Below are positions 40,772-49,638 of a stretch of 64,000 bases of DNA, piece by piece; position 1 is the first letter of the stretch; every line of letters starts with the position of its first letter. The DNA is from DASUPK01 sp963804595 (GTDB lineage: Bacteria > Actinomycetota > Thermoleophilia > Solirubrobacterales > 70-9): the NCBI GenBank assembly GCA_963804595.1, contig CAWDQZ010000017.1:1-64000 (forward strand). The letters are read 5' to 3'. The notes under the pieces are model-generated. The model did no database searches. It worked only from the letters and a program-made list of their open reading frames with translations, and had not been told where the DNA came from. The translations under genes were made by a program, and so were the position numbers.

Positions 40772-41815
40772 CTAGCCGAGCGGCCGGTCGGCGTTGATCC
40801 CGTAGAGGCCGCCCACGACGAGTGCGCCGGCGGGGACCTCCGCACCGGGCAGGACCACGCAATCGCGGAGCATCGCCTCGGCGCCGAGCCGGCAGCCGGT
40901 GCCGACGACGACGGGGCCGTGCAGGTCCGACCCGGCCCCCACCCGGCAGTCAGCCCCGATCAGGACCGGGGGCTTCACCTTGGCCGCGTCGACGTCTGAG
41001 CCGTCGCCCGAGTAGACGCCATCCGCAACCGTCGGTTCCCGCGGCTCGATCCCAAGCTCGCCCGCCAGGGCATCGAGGTTGCCCTGGACGAACTCGCCGA
41101 CCGAGCCGATGTCGTTCCAGTACGCCTGGATCTCGTGGGAGTAGAACGGGATGTCACCCTCGAGCAGCGATGGAAAGACGTCTATCGCCCAGTCGACGAA
41201 GCCCGGCGGCTGATCAGGGTCCCCTGCCGGGCTCCTCTGGCCCGGCGGCGGGAAGTGGTCGAAGATCTCCCTGCGGAACATGTAGATGCCGCAGTTGGCG
41301 AGATCGGAGAGCGCCTCCGTCGGCTGCGGCTTCTCCTGGAACCCCTGGATGCGGCCGTCCTCGTCGGTGATCGCGACACCGAACTGGCTGGTGTCGTCCA
41401 CGCGCTTGGTTGCGAGCGTGGCGATCGCGCCACGCTCGACGTTGGCTTCGTGGGCGGCGCGCATCTCCCCCAGGTCGATGTCGGTGAGGGCGTCGCCGGA
41501 GATGATCAGGAAGGAATCTGTCCCGGAGAGGAAGTCTCGGACCTTGCCGACCCCGCCCGCGGTGCCGAGTGGCTCGGTCTCCTTGCTGTAGGCGATCTCG
41601 AGCCCGAACTCCGAGCCGTCGCCGAGGACCTCACGGATCTGCTCCGGCAGATAGGAGACGTTGGTGACGACCTCCCTGAAGCCGTTCCCAGCGAGGAGCT
41701 CGGCGATCCAGGCCACGATCGGCCGGTTGAGCACCGGGGCCACCGGCTTCGGCATCACATGGGTGAGCGGCCGAAGTCGCGTGCCGAGCCCCGCCGCCAG
41801 GATCATCGCCCTCAT
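40772..41815 (-). CDS. NDP-sugar pyrophosphorylase (mannose-1-phosphate guanylyltransferase-like)
   Basis: The 347-residue protein has the nucleotidyltransferase signature MRAMILAAGLGTRLRPLT, then PKPVAPVLNRPI, LIISGDALTDIDL (metal-binding Asp), FQEKP and a C-terminal left-handed beta-helix (GADCRVGAGSDLHGPVVVG). It makes an NDP-sugar from NTP and sugar-1-phosphate; whether GDP-mannose or another cannot be read from sequence. A paralogue is at 47320. It stands apart from the sugar operon. Confidence 0.87.
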   Translation of the reverse strand: MRAMILAAGLGTRLRPLTHVMPKPVAPVLNRPIVAWIAELLAGNGFREVVTNVSYLPEQIREVLGDGSEFGLEIAYSKETEPLGTAGGVGKVRDFLSGTDSFLIISGDALTDIDLGEMRAAHEANVERGAIATLATKRVDDTSQFGVAITDEDGRIQGFQEKPQPTEALSDLANCGIYMFRREIFDHFPPPGQRSPAGDPDQPPGFVDWAIDVFPSLLEGDIPFYSHEIQAYWNDIGSVGEFVQGNLDALAGELGIEPREPTVADGVYSGDGSDVDAAKVKPPVLIGADCRVGAGSDLHGPVVVGTGCRLGAEAMLRDCVVLPGAEVPAGALVVGGLYGINADRPLG

Positions 41816-41833
41816 GCGCGCCAGGTTCTCAGA

Positions 41834-43165
41834 TCAGGCGCGTTGCTTCTTCTTGCCCTTTTTCTTCTTCTTGCACTTCTTGTGCTTGTGCTTCTTCTTC
41901 GACTCCGAAGCCCGCTTCTTGTGCTTGTGCTTCTTGCATTTCTTGCCCTTCTTCCCGGCCGGGCAGCACTTGGGGGGAGCCTTCTGGCAGGCGGGCGTCG
42001 CGGAGGACGCGGAGCCGACGATGCGGAAGACCGTGCTCGTATTCATCACGTAGAGGTCGCAGGCGCCGTCCTGGCCGAACGAGCGCGCGCTGTCGAGCGC
42101 ACCGATGGCACCCTCCGCACGGTCGGTGGCGAACGGGTGGGCGAGGTCCAGCGAGCGCAGCTGAGCCGTGCAGAGGTCGGCGTAGAGGTAACGGCCTGAG
42201 ATCTCCGGTGCCCGGCTGCCGCGGTAGACGTAGCCGCCGATGATCGCGCAGCCATGGGCGACGTTCCCGCCCGGATCGATGTGCGGATAGTCGAAGACCG
42301 GGTTGACGAAGGACCCGCCGCAGCCGCCCGGGCCGCTGCTGAAACCCTCGCGGCACGGCCAGCCGTAGTTCGCTCCACGGCCGCCGCCCGTCGAGGCCGG
42401 GGAGAGGTCCACCTCCTCGTGCGAGACCTCGCCGACGTCGCCGATGACCAGGTCCCCGGTGAGGTGGTCGAAGGAGAAGCGGAACGGGTTGCGCAGGCCC
42501 ATGCCCCAGATCTCCTGGGTCGCCCCGGGGACGCCGGCAAAGGGATTGGTCGGGGGAATGCCATGCACGCCGTTGCCGGCGCCATGTGGATCGATGCGGT
42601 GGATCTTCCCGTAGGGGTTCCCTGCCTGCTGCGCGTTGGCGCTGTTGGCGTTGTCGCCGGTCGTGAAGTACAGGTAGCCGTCCGGCCCGAACTGCAGCTG
42701 CCCGCCGTTGTGGTTGGAGGCTCCGTGGCTGAAGGTCCAGACCGTCCGGCGGCTGGCCGGGTCGGCGACGTTGGGATTCGAGCTGACGCGGAACTCGTCG
42801 ATGTGGATGTCGCCCAGGGCGCCGCCGGCGTTGGGGCCGTCGCCCGTGTAGTAAACGTAGAAGAGCCCGTTGGAGGCGTAGTTCGGGTCGAACGCCATCG
42901 AAAGCAGGCCGCGCTCACCGTCGTTGGTCGTCCGGTCGTGGATGTCGAGGAACTGGCTGACCGTGCCGTCATGGAGGACGTCGATGAAGCCGGGGCGCTC
43001 GACGACGAAGAGCCGAGGGTCACCCGGCGGCGAGGTGGCGAAGATCGGCTGGTCGAAGCTCGGACCGATCGACCGCAGGCTGAGCGCCGAGGCGCGCGCC
43101 GGGGCAAACGCGAGCAGCGCGAGACACCCAACGAGCAGAGCAAACCGGACCCTGGCTCCCATCAC
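41834..43165 (-). CDS. Secreted PQQ-type sugar dehydrogenase (GSDH family) with Lys/His-rich tail
   Basis: After a signal peptide (FALLVGCLALLAFAPARASA) comes a six-bladed GSDH propeller: FATSPPGDPRLFVVERPGFI, GERGLLSMAFDPNY, GASNHNGGQLQFGPDGYLY (the His of NHNGG is the usual catalytic base), IWGMGLRNPFRFSFD, VGEVSHEEVDL and NYGWPCREG. Relatives oxidise sugars or related alcohols with PQQ, although many homologues have no proven cofactor. The last 45 residues are a striking basic tail with Cys, Lys and His (KKCKKHKHKKRASESKKKH), like those of the S1 proteases. Confidence 0.88.
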   Translation of the reverse strand: MMGARVRFALLVGCLALLAFAPARASALSLRSIGPSFDQPIFATSPPGDPRLFVVERPGFIDVLHDGTVSQFLDIHDRTTNDGERGLLSMAFDPNYASNGLFYVYYTGDGPNAGGALGDIHIDEFRVSSNPNVADPASRRTVWTFSHGASNHNGGQLQFGPDGYLYFTTGDNANSANAQQAGNPYGKIHRIDPHGAGNGVHGIPPTNPFAGVPGATQEIWGMGLRNPFRFSFDHLTGDLVIGDVGEVSHEEVDLSPASTGGGRGANYGWPCREGFSSGPGGCGGSFVNPVFDYPHIDPGGNVAHGCAIIGGYVYRGSRAPEISGRYLYADLCTAQLRSLDLAHPFATDRAEGAIGALDSARSFGQDGACDLYVMNTSTVFRIVGSASSATPACQKAPPKCCPAGKKGKKCKKHKHKKRASESKKKHKHKKCKKKKKGKKKQRA

Positions 43166-43231
43166 GCCGAATCATCCCCGATCGACAGGCGTCCGGATCG
43201 GCTCTGGACGGATTCAGCAGGCGCCAAGGGC

Positions 43232-44020
43232 CTAGGCCGGCCCGGGCGTGCGCTTGGGGTTGACGCCCACCACTATGCGCCCGGCGAGCCCTGACGCGGC
43301 GCTGCCCGTCAGACTGACCTCCGCCCTGGAGCCGCCCGCCTGCGAGTAGATGCTGTCCGAGGGGTTGAGCGTTCGCGGATCGGCGTCGGCGCTGTAGGGG
43401 GCGAGTGAGTAGACACTCGAGTTCGCCGACTCGGCGAAGAAGAGCTGGCCGGTGTGCGAGACGTGACCCCCGCGGAGCACCCCGCCCCGGGCCTTGCCGC
43501 CGATGTGCACCTTCATGTGGATGTGGGTGGCGCGACCGGTGTAGTGGCCGGGATAGATCGTCCGGAAGGTCGCGTAGCCCTTCCTGTTGGTGAGCTGGAC
43601 CCCGCGCAGGTAGGTCTGGCCGGCGGTCCCGTTCGAGGCCTCGTCCGAGTAGAGCCCGCCCGCGTCGCAGTGCCAGATGTCGACGGCGGCGCTGTGGATC
43701 GCCCGGCACCTCCGCACGTCGATCACCCGGATCTTGAGCGTCAGGGGCACGCCGGGCCTGCCCTCGGTGATGTCCCTGCGAATCCTGTCGAGGGCCACGT
43801 AGAACGGCCCCTCGGTCACCTCCGGCGTCAGCTTGCAGGCCTTGGCGGCCATGGCCGCGTCGACCTCGTCGGGCTGCCCGGCCATCTGCGAGAGTAACTT
43901 GCCCGCGCCGCCACCGAGCACCACGGCCGAGCCGGTCGCCCCGGCGATGCCGAGGGTCTGTCGTCTGGTCAGTCTGCGATTCGCCTTTCGATCTTCCATC
44001 GCTTCAGAGACACGCTCCAA
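43232..44020 (-). CDS. Exported intradiol ring-cleavage dioxygenase
   Basis: The 262-residue protein has a Tat-type signal (RRLTRRQTLGIAGATGSAVV, about 17-36), rare for this mostly cytoplasmic family but known in actinobacteria. The dioxygenase core has TEGPFYVALDRIRRDI with the first Tyr ligand, VDIWHCDAGGLYSD, and TIYPGHYTGRATHIHMKVHI, which supplies Tyr, His and His for non-haem Fe(III). It would cleave catechol-type rings between the hydroxyls. No pathway genes are near, so the substrate (perhaps lignin-derived or plant aromatics) is a guess. Confidence 0.87.
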   Translation of the reverse strand: MERVSEAMEDRKANRRLTRRQTLGIAGATGSAVVLGGGAGKLLSQMAGQPDEVDAAMAAKACKLTPEVTEGPFYVALDRIRRDITEGRPGVPLTLKIRVIDVRRCRAIHSAAVDIWHCDAGGLYSDEASNGTAGQTYLRGVQLTNRKGYATFRTIYPGHYTGRATHIHMKVHIGGKARGGVLRGGHVSHTGQLFFAESANSSVYSLAPYSADADPRTLNPSDSIYSQAGGSRAEVSLTGSAASGLAGRIVVGVNPKRTPGPA

Positions 44021-44036
44021 GCCGGAAGATCACCAG

Positions 44037-45518
44037 CTAATACCGGTAGTGGTCGCTCTTGTAGGGGCCCTCGACGGGCACGCCGATGTAGGCGGCCTGC
44101 TTCGGATCCAGCTCGGTGAGCTCGACCCCGAGCGCGTCGAGATGCAGGCGGGCCACCTTCTCGTCCAAGTGCTTCGGCAGGACGTGGACCTCCTTGCCGT
44201 AGGCCTCGGCCTTGCTGTAGAGCTCGATCTGGGCGATCACCTGGTTGGTGAACGAGTTCGACATCACGAAGCTCGGATGTCCCGTTGCGTTGCCCAGGTT
44301 CAGCAGGCGGCCCTCCGAGAGGACGATGATCGAGTGGCCGTCGGGGAAGCGCCACTCGTCGACCTGCGGCTTGATGTTGATCCGCTCGACGCCCGGGAAG
44401 CGCTCGAGCGCCGCCATCTGGATCTCGTCATCGAAGTGGCCGATGTTGCCGACGATCGCCTGATGCTTCATCGCCGCCATGTGGTCGACCGTGATCACGT
44501 CCTTGTTGCCCGTGGCGCTGATGAAGATGTCCGCCTCGGGGATGACGCTCTCGAGCTTGCGCACCTCGTAGCCCTGCATCGCGGCCTGGAGCGCGCAGAT
44601 CGGATCGATCTCGGTGACGATCACGCGGGCGCCCTGGCCGCGCAGCGACTCAGCGCAACCCTTGCCGACGTCGCCGAAGCCGCAGATCACCGCGGTCTTG
44701 CCGCCGATCATCACGTCTGTGGCACGGTTGATGCCGTCGATCAGGGAGTGGCGGCAGCCGTAGATGTTGTCGAACTTCGACTTGGTGACCGAGTCGTTCA
44801 CGTTGATCGCCGGGAAGAGGAGCGTGCCGTTGGCCTGCCGCTCGTATAGACGGATCACGCCGGTGGTCGTCTCCTCGGTGACCCCCTTGATCCCCTCCGC
44901 CATCTTCGTGAACCGCTGCGGGTCATCGGCGAGGCTCTTCCGCAGCAGCTCGAGAATGACCCGCTCCTCCTCCGAGCCGGCGGTGTCATCGCTCGGCACC
45001 GCGCCCGCAGCCTCGTATTCGGTGCCCTTGTGCACCAGCAGCGTGGCGTCGCCGCCGTCGTCGAGAAGCATGTTGGCTCCGGTCTCGCCGTTCGGTCCCG
45101 GTTCCGGCCACGTCAGCGCCTGGAGGGCGCACCACCAGTACTCCTCGAGCGTCTCCCCCTTCCAGGCGAAGACGGGGATGCCCTTCGGGTCGTCCGGGGT
45201 CCCCTCGCGGCCCACGGCCACAGCGGCGGCGGCGTGGTCCTGCGTCGAGAAGATGTTGCAGCTGGCCCAGCGAACCTCAGCTCCCAGGCCGATCAGGGTC
45301 TCGATCAGGACCGCCGTCTGGACCGTCATGTGCAGGGAGCCCGTGATGCGCGCACCTTTCAGCGGCTGGGACGCCGAGAACTCCGCTCGTGTCGCCATCA
45401 GGCCCGGCATCTCGTGCTCGGCGAGGCGGATCTCCTTGCGGCCGAACTCGGCCAGCGAGAGATCGGCGACCTTGAAATCGAGGCCTGTGGATGTCGAGGC
45501 GGTCATGGCAGTGCTCAT
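44037..45518 (-). CDS. ahcY: S-adenosylhomocysteine hydrolase
   Basis: The enzyme splits S-adenosylhomocysteine to adenosine and homocysteine, relieving inhibition of methyltransferases. Motifs are GARITGSLHMTVQTAVLIETL, WASCNIFSTQDHAAAA, NGETGANMLLDDGGDAT, NVNDSVTKSKFDNIYGCRHSL (catalytic Lys and Asp), VICGFGDVGKGCAESL (NAD binding), GNIGHFDDEI and the C-terminal KSDHYRY. The ATG at 45518 gives 493 residues, the long form usual in actinobacteria. A longer frame is open upstream but overlaps divergent arfB. I saw no SAH riboswitch in the short leader. Confidence 0.96.
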   Translation of the reverse strand: MSTAMTASTSTGLDFKVADLSLAEFGRKEIRLAEHEMPGLMATRAEFSASQPLKGARITGSLHMTVQTAVLIETLIGLGAEVRWASCNIFSTQDHAAAAVAVGREGTPDDPKGIPVFAWKGETLEEYWWCALQALTWPEPGPNGETGANMLLDDGGDATLLVHKGTEYEAAGAVPSDDTAGSEEERVILELLRKSLADDPQRFTKMAEGIKGVTEETTTGVIRLYERQANGTLLFPAINVNDSVTKSKFDNIYGCRHSLIDGINRATDVMIGGKTAVICGFGDVGKGCAESLRGQGARVIVTEIDPICALQAAMQGYEVRKLESVIPEADIFISATGNKDVITVDHMAAMKHQAIVGNIGHFDDEIQMAALERFPGVERINIKPQVDEWRFPDGHSIIVLSEGRLLNLGNATGHPSFVMSNSFTNQVIAQIELYSKAEAYGKEVHVLPKHLDEKVARLHLDALGVELTELDPKQAAYIGVPVEGPYKSDHYRY

Positions 45519-45584
45519 GCGGTGGTCGGTCTCCTGCGTCGAGGTTTGAGGATGCTCAAGGCTAACGGGGATACCTTGCGATGC

Positions 45585-45998
45585 ATGGACGACGGCATCC
45601 GCGTCGCCGAGGATACGGTCATTCCCCTCGAGGAGATTCAGGTTCGCGCCAGCCGCTCGTCCGGACCGGGTGGGCAGCATGCCAACGTCACCGCTTCGCG
45701 GATCGAGGCGGTGTTCGAGGTCGAGAATTCGCAGGCGCTGAGCGAGGGCCAGCGCGACCTGCTGCTGCGCAAGCTCGGCCCGCGGGTCAGCGCCGTCGCG
45801 CAGGACGCCCGGAGCCAGGCGCGCAACCGCGAGCTCGCCCTCGAACGGCTGCGCGAGAAGCTCACCGCCGGGCTTCGGCGCCCGAGGCCGCGCCGGCCGA
45901 CGAAGCCGACGCGGGGCGCGCGTGAGCGGCGCCTCGGCCAGAAGCGGCGAACCTCTGAGCGCAAAGCCCGACGGCGGCCGCCATCGGCCGATGACTGA
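45585..45998 (+). CDS. arfB: ArfB-like peptidyl-tRNA hydrolase (ribosome rescue)
   Basis: The 137-residue protein has the release-factor GGQ loop in VRASRSSGPGGQHANVTASRIEAVF, a compact catalytic domain, and a highly basic tail (RRPRPRRPTKPTRGARERR, KRRTSERKARRRP) which in ArfB/YaeJ/ICT1 enters the empty mRNA channel. It rescues ribosomes stalled without a stop codon, as a backup to tmRNA. It lacks the stop-codon recognition domains of RF1/RF2. Divergent from ahcY. Confidence 0.87.
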   Translation: MDDGIRVAEDTVIPLEEIQVRASRSSGPGGQHANVTASRIEAVFEVENSQALSEGQRDLLLRKLGPRVSAVAQDARSQARNRELALERLREKLTAGLRRPRPRRPTKPTRGARERRLGQKRRTSERKARRRPPSADD

Positions 45999-46043
45999 AC
46001 GGTCCAGCGATGAGTTGACGCTCTGTCCTCGGTCTCAACTGGC

Positions 46044-46322
46044 GTGAAGACGAAGCTCGACAAGCGATTCCAGGCCGAGCTGGTGAAGAGCCCGAACGCG
46101 GGCGGCTGGACCTACGTCGTCATGCCGGACTCGGCCGAGTACTTCGGCACGTGGGGGCTGGTCAAGGTGAGGGGCACGATCGACGGGCATCCGTTCAGGA
46201 GCTCGTTCATGGCTCTCGGCGACGGGACCCACAAGCTGCCCGTGAAGGCCGAGGTGCGCCGGGCGATCGGGAAGGCTGAGGGCGACGAGGTCGTCGTGCA
46301 GCTGGACGAGCGGCTTCGCTAA
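46044..46322 (+). CDS. DUF1905-domain protein
   Basis: The 92-residue protein matches DUF1905: FQAELVKSPNAGGWTYVVMP, VKVRGTIDGHPFRSSFMALGDG, HKLPVKAEVRRAIGKAEGDEV and VVVQLDER. The fold is a small beta-barrel of unknown function, often found alone or with YdeI-type domains. GTG start. Its stop overlaps the stop of the convergent isomerase gene. Confidence 0.82.
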   Translation: MKTKLDKRFQAELVKSPNAGGWTYVVMPDSAEYFGTWGLVKVRGTIDGHPFRSSFMALGDGTHKLPVKAEVRRAIGKAEGDEVVVQLDERLR

Positions 46323-47302
46323 GACCCGTCGGGCCGCCCCAGCTCGCGCTTCAGGGACTCGATCCCCTCGACGGGCAGCGGGTCCACGCCGCGCGCATCG
46401 GCGAGCTCGATCGAAACCAGGTCGCCCAGCATGACGGCGTGAAGCAGGCGCTCGGTCCGGGTCTCGCCCTCGGTCTCGAGCCGGATCACCGCCGCGGCCT
46501 CCGATTCGATCGCCTTCGCAGTCAGCTCGAAGCGCCTCCGCTCCCGAGGGTGCTGGTCGCGGTCCTCGAGGAGGATCGCCGCGAAGCGCCCATTGGCGCC
46601 CGACCAGCCCTCGAGCTCGTTGTGGTCGGCCTCCGGCAGGCCCGCCGAATAGGACGGGGACTTCGCGTTCTCGTTCACCTGGGTCTTCCAGCGATACGCG
46701 ACGGGGGCGGTGAGGTCGCTGCCGAAGATGACCGGGACGGCGTCGCCTATCTGCCCGGCGATCTCGCCCGCGCGCGACTCGGCGCCACCCATGGCACCGA
46801 CGAGGTGTGAGGCGGCGGCATCGATCTCAGTGTTGATGCGAGGGCCGGCCAGCGCCAGCGCGGCGAGCTCGGCCGCGACGCAGAACATGTAGCCGACGGC
46901 TGCGCGGGGCTGGAGACCGGCCGGAAGGCCGATCACCGGCACCCCGTCCCCGCGCGCGGCGTCGGCGAGCTCACCGCCGGTGGTCGCCACCAGGCGTTGT
47001 GCGCCCACGGCCTCGGCGGCTGCGTAACAGGCGAGCGTCTCCTCTGTCTCGCCCGAGTAGCTCGAGCAGAGCACGGCCGACCCCGGCGGCGCCCAGGACG
47101 GCAGCTCATACCCGCGGGCGACCAGCATCGGCTTGGTGAGGCGGTCGAAGAGGGCTGCGGCCGCAAGGTCGCCGCCGATGGCCGACCCGCCCATCCCGCA
47201 GACGAATGCCGCGGGGGCCTCCATCGTCGGGGCGCGCGCCGTCTCGATCCGCCAGAGCGCATCCCGCAGGTGTTCGGGCAGCGCCTTGACTGCGTCGAGC
47301 AT
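46319..47302 (-). CDS. Bifunctional phosphoglucose/phosphomannose isomerase
   Basis: The 327-residue protein has two SIS domains: APAAFVCGMGGSAIGGDLAA, VLCSSYSGETEETLACYAAA, and later the PVIFGSDLTAPVAYRWKTQVNENAKSPS-type core followed by LPEADHNELEGW, which carries catalytic Glu/His. It interconverts fructose-6-P with glucose-6-P and mannose-6-P, feeding the sugar nucleotide enzymes encoded upstream. The third ATG (47302) has a strong GGGAGG ribosome binding site; ATG 47323 overlaps the previous stop as ATGA and is an alternative. Confidence 0.88.
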   Translation of the reverse strand: MLDAVKALPEHLRDALWRIETARAPTMEAPAAFVCGMGGSAIGGDLAAAALFDRLTKPMLVARGYELPSWAPPGSAVLCSSYSGETEETLACYAAAEAVGAQRLVATTGGELADAARGDGVPVIGLPAGLQPRAAVGYMFCVAAELAALALAGPRINTEIDAAASHLVGAMGGAESRAGEIAGQIGDAVPVIFGSDLTAPVAYRWKTQVNENAKSPSYSAGLPEADHNELEGWSGANGRFAAILLEDRDQHPRERRRFELTAKAIESEAAAVIRLETEGETRTERLLHAVMLGDLVSIELADARGVDPLPVEGIESLKRELGRPDGS

Positions 47303-47319
47303 CGACCCTCCCATCACAT

Positions 47320-48306
47320 TCATGCCGAGGCCCCTGCCGCGACGCTCTCCCCCTCGCCGATCACCGCGCCGTCGAGCTCGGCTCCGGGCTCGATGGTCAC
47401 GCCGCCGCTGAGGATGCTGTCGACGAGCCGAGCCCCCTGGCCGACCGTGCAGCCGTCGAGCAGCACCGAGCGCTCGATCACCGCATCGGACTCGACCATC
47501 GAATCGCGCCCCACCACGCAGGGAGCTCGGAGCTCGGCGCCAGGGGCGATCTCGCAGCCCTCCCCCACCATCATCGGCGCCTCGAGCTGGTCGCCGATCA
47601 CGGTCCTCACCCGCCGCTCGAGGATGTCCCAGTTCGCGTCGAGGAAGCGCTCGGGGGTTCCGATGTCGATCCAGTAGCCCTCGAGCCTGATCCCGTAGAG
47701 GCCGTCGCCGATCAGCTCCGGAAAGACCTCGCGCTCGATCGACACCGCCCTGTCGGGCGGGATCCGGTCGAGCACCGAGCGCTCGAGCAGATAGGCGCCG
47801 GCGTTGATCTCGTCGGTGTCGATCTGGCCGCGGTCCGGCTTCTCGAGGAACTCGGTGATCTCGCCGTCGTCATGACGATGGACGAGGCCGTAGCCAAATG
47901 GATCCTCGACCGGATAGAGGGCGATGGTCGCGCGAGCTCCCGTGCGGTCGTGCTGCTCGATCAGCGCCGTGAGATCCAGGTCGCAGAGGACGTCGCCGTT
48001 GAGGACGAGGAACCGGTCCCCGAGCAGGTCCTCCGCAAAGCGAATCGCTCCCGCGGTGCCGCGGGCATCGGGCTCCTCGGCGTAGCGGATCTCGACACCC
48101 GGCTCGAGCTCGGCCAGGGCGCTCCGCATGTTCTCCGCGAGGTGTCCGCAGGAGACGACGACGTCGTCGACGCCGTGCCGGACGAGCCAGTCGATCACGT
48201 ATGCCACGTGAGGCCGACCCACCAGAGGGAGAACCGGCTTGGGGACGGTGTAGGTGAGCGGTCGCAGGCGGGTCCCTTCGCCGCCGGCCAGGATGAGCGC
48301 CTGCAT
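47320..48306 (-). CDS. NDP-sugar pyrophosphorylase
   Basis: The 328-residue protein starts MQALILAGGEGTRLRPLTYT with PKPVLPLVGRP, FLVLNGDVLCDLDL (metal Asp), ITEFLEKPD and a C-terminal left-handed beta-helix (GEGCEIAPGAELRAPCVVG). It makes an NDP-sugar, perhaps GDP-mannose or UDP/dTDP-glucose. The ATG overlaps the stop of the dehydrogenase gene (TGATG), so the frame upstream of it is shadow. Together with the isomerase and dehydrogenase it forms a nucleotide-sugar module. Confidence 0.88.
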   Translation of the reverse strand: MQALILAGGEGTRLRPLTYTVPKPVLPLVGRPHVAYVIDWLVRHGVDDVVVSCGHLAENMRSALAELEPGVEIRYAEEPDARGTAGAIRFAEDLLGDRFLVLNGDVLCDLDLTALIEQHDRTGARATIALYPVEDPFGYGLVHRHDDGEITEFLEKPDRGQIDTDEINAGAYLLERSVLDRIPPDRAVSIEREVFPELIGDGLYGIRLEGYWIDIGTPERFLDANWDILERRVRTVIGDQLEAPMMVGEGCEIAPGAELRAPCVVGRDSMVESDAVIERSVLLDGCTVGQGARLVDSILSGGVTIEPGAELDGAVIGEGESVAAGASA

Positions 48307-49604
48307 CAGCGCACCACAGTACGGTCGCCGGCGCTTGGTCGGCCGATCGCCTCGTAGACGATCCCTGCATCCCGGACGGCCTTCGGGTCGAGGAAGTTGC
48401 GCCCGTCGACGAGCACAGGGTTCGCCATCCGCTTGGCGACCTCGCCCCAGTCGATGTCGGCGAACTCCGGCCATTCCGTGACCAGCACCGCCGCGTCGGC
48501 GTCCTCGAGGGCCTCCAGGGCGGAGCCGGCCATCTCGACTCTTGGCAGCAGCTCGCGTGCCCGCTCCGTCGCGATCGGGTCGAAGGCAACGACCGACGCT
48601 CCCTCCCCATCCAGCCTCGCGGCGAGGACCAGGCTCGAGGCCTCGCGCATGTCGTCGGTGTCGGCCTTGAAGGCGAGGCCGAGCAGCGCGACGCGCTTGT
48701 CGACCAGCGAGTCGAGGTGCTTCGAGATCTTTGCCATCACCCGGCGCTTCTGGAGCTCGTTCACCTCGATCACCGAGTTGAGGAGCTGGAAGTGGTAGCC
48801 CGAGTTGCCGGCCAGGATCTTGAGCGCCTGGGTGTCCTTGGGGAAGCAGGAACCGCCGAAGCCGAGGCCGGCGTTGAGGAACCTGGACCCGATGCGCGGA
48901 TCTAGGCCCATCCCTCTCGCGACCTCGGTGACGTCCGCCCCAACCTCGTCGCAGACGTTTGCGATCTCGTTGATGAAGCTGATCTTCGTGGCGAGGTAGG
49001 CGTTCGAGGCGAGCTTGATCATCTCGGCGCTGGAGAGATCGGTCCGCACGATCGGCGCTCCGAGTGGCTCGTAGACGGACTCGACCGCCTCGGCGGCCCA
49101 GTCATCGTCGGCGCCGATTACGACCCGGTCGGGCTCCAGGAAGTCCTTGACCGCCGTGCCCTCCTTGAGGAACTCGGGACACGACACGTAGGCGAGCTCC
49201 GGCGCCTCGCGCTGGATCGCTCTTCCGGTTCCCACCGGCACGGTGCTCTTCATCACCAGGGCCCTGCCGTCGGGCTCGCCGATCTCCTCGACCGCCTGGT
49301 GCACGGCAGAGAGGTCGGCGTCACCCGAGTAGGTCGGCGGCGTCTGAACGCAAACGAACAGCAGGCGCGGCCCGTCGAGGAGCTCGCTCATCTCCGTCGT
49401 GAACAGCAGGCGCTCGCCATTGCGCTCGATCAGCTCGGGGAGCCCGGGCTCGTGGATCGGCACTTCGCCACGGCGTAGCGACTCCACCTTCTCGGGCACG
49501 ATCTCCCGGACCACCACTCGGTGGCCGAGCTCCGCGAAGCAGGCAGCGGTGACAAGCCCGACCCAGCCGGCCCCGACAACGCCGATCGGTTCCTTCTCGC
49601 TCAC
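48306..49604 (-). CDS. UDP-glucose/GDP-mannose dehydrogenase family protein
   Basis: The 432-residue protein has the NAD motif IGVVGAGWVGLVTAACFAELG, LLFVCVQTPPTYSGDADLS, VMKSTVPVGTG, YVSCPEFLKEGTAVKDF, and the catalytic Cys in GLGFGGSCFPKDTQAL, then AFKADTDDMREASSL. It oxidises a UDP- or GDP-sugar twice to the uronic acid. The GTG start at 49604 follows GGGAGGAA closely. The product feeds acidic polysaccharide or glycan synthesis. Confidence 0.92.
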   Translation of the reverse strand: MSEKEPIGVVGAGWVGLVTAACFAELGHRVVVREIVPEKVESLRRGEVPIHEPGLPELIERNGERLLFTTEMSELLDGPRLLFVCVQTPPTYSGDADLSAVHQAVEEIGEPDGRALVMKSTVPVGTGRAIQREAPELAYVSCPEFLKEGTAVKDFLEPDRVVIGADDDWAAEAVESVYEPLGAPIVRTDLSSAEMIKLASNAYLATKISFINEIANVCDEVGADVTEVARGMGLDPRIGSRFLNAGLGFGGSCFPKDTQALKILAGNSGYHFQLLNSVIEVNELQKRRVMAKISKHLDSLVDKRVALLGLAFKADTDDMREASSLVLAARLDGEGASVVAFDPIATERARELLPRVEMAGSALEALEDADAAVLVTEWPEFADIDWGEVAKRMANPVLVDGRNFLDPKAVRDAGIVYEAIGRPSAGDRTVVR

Positions 49605-49638
49605 TTCCTCCCTCGGATGATCGCGGTCAATCGCCCGG

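Noticed and set aside
45519..45584. SAH riboswitch ahead of ahcY
   Set aside because: The leader is under 70 bases and shared with a divergent gene; the conserved riboswitch core was not seen.
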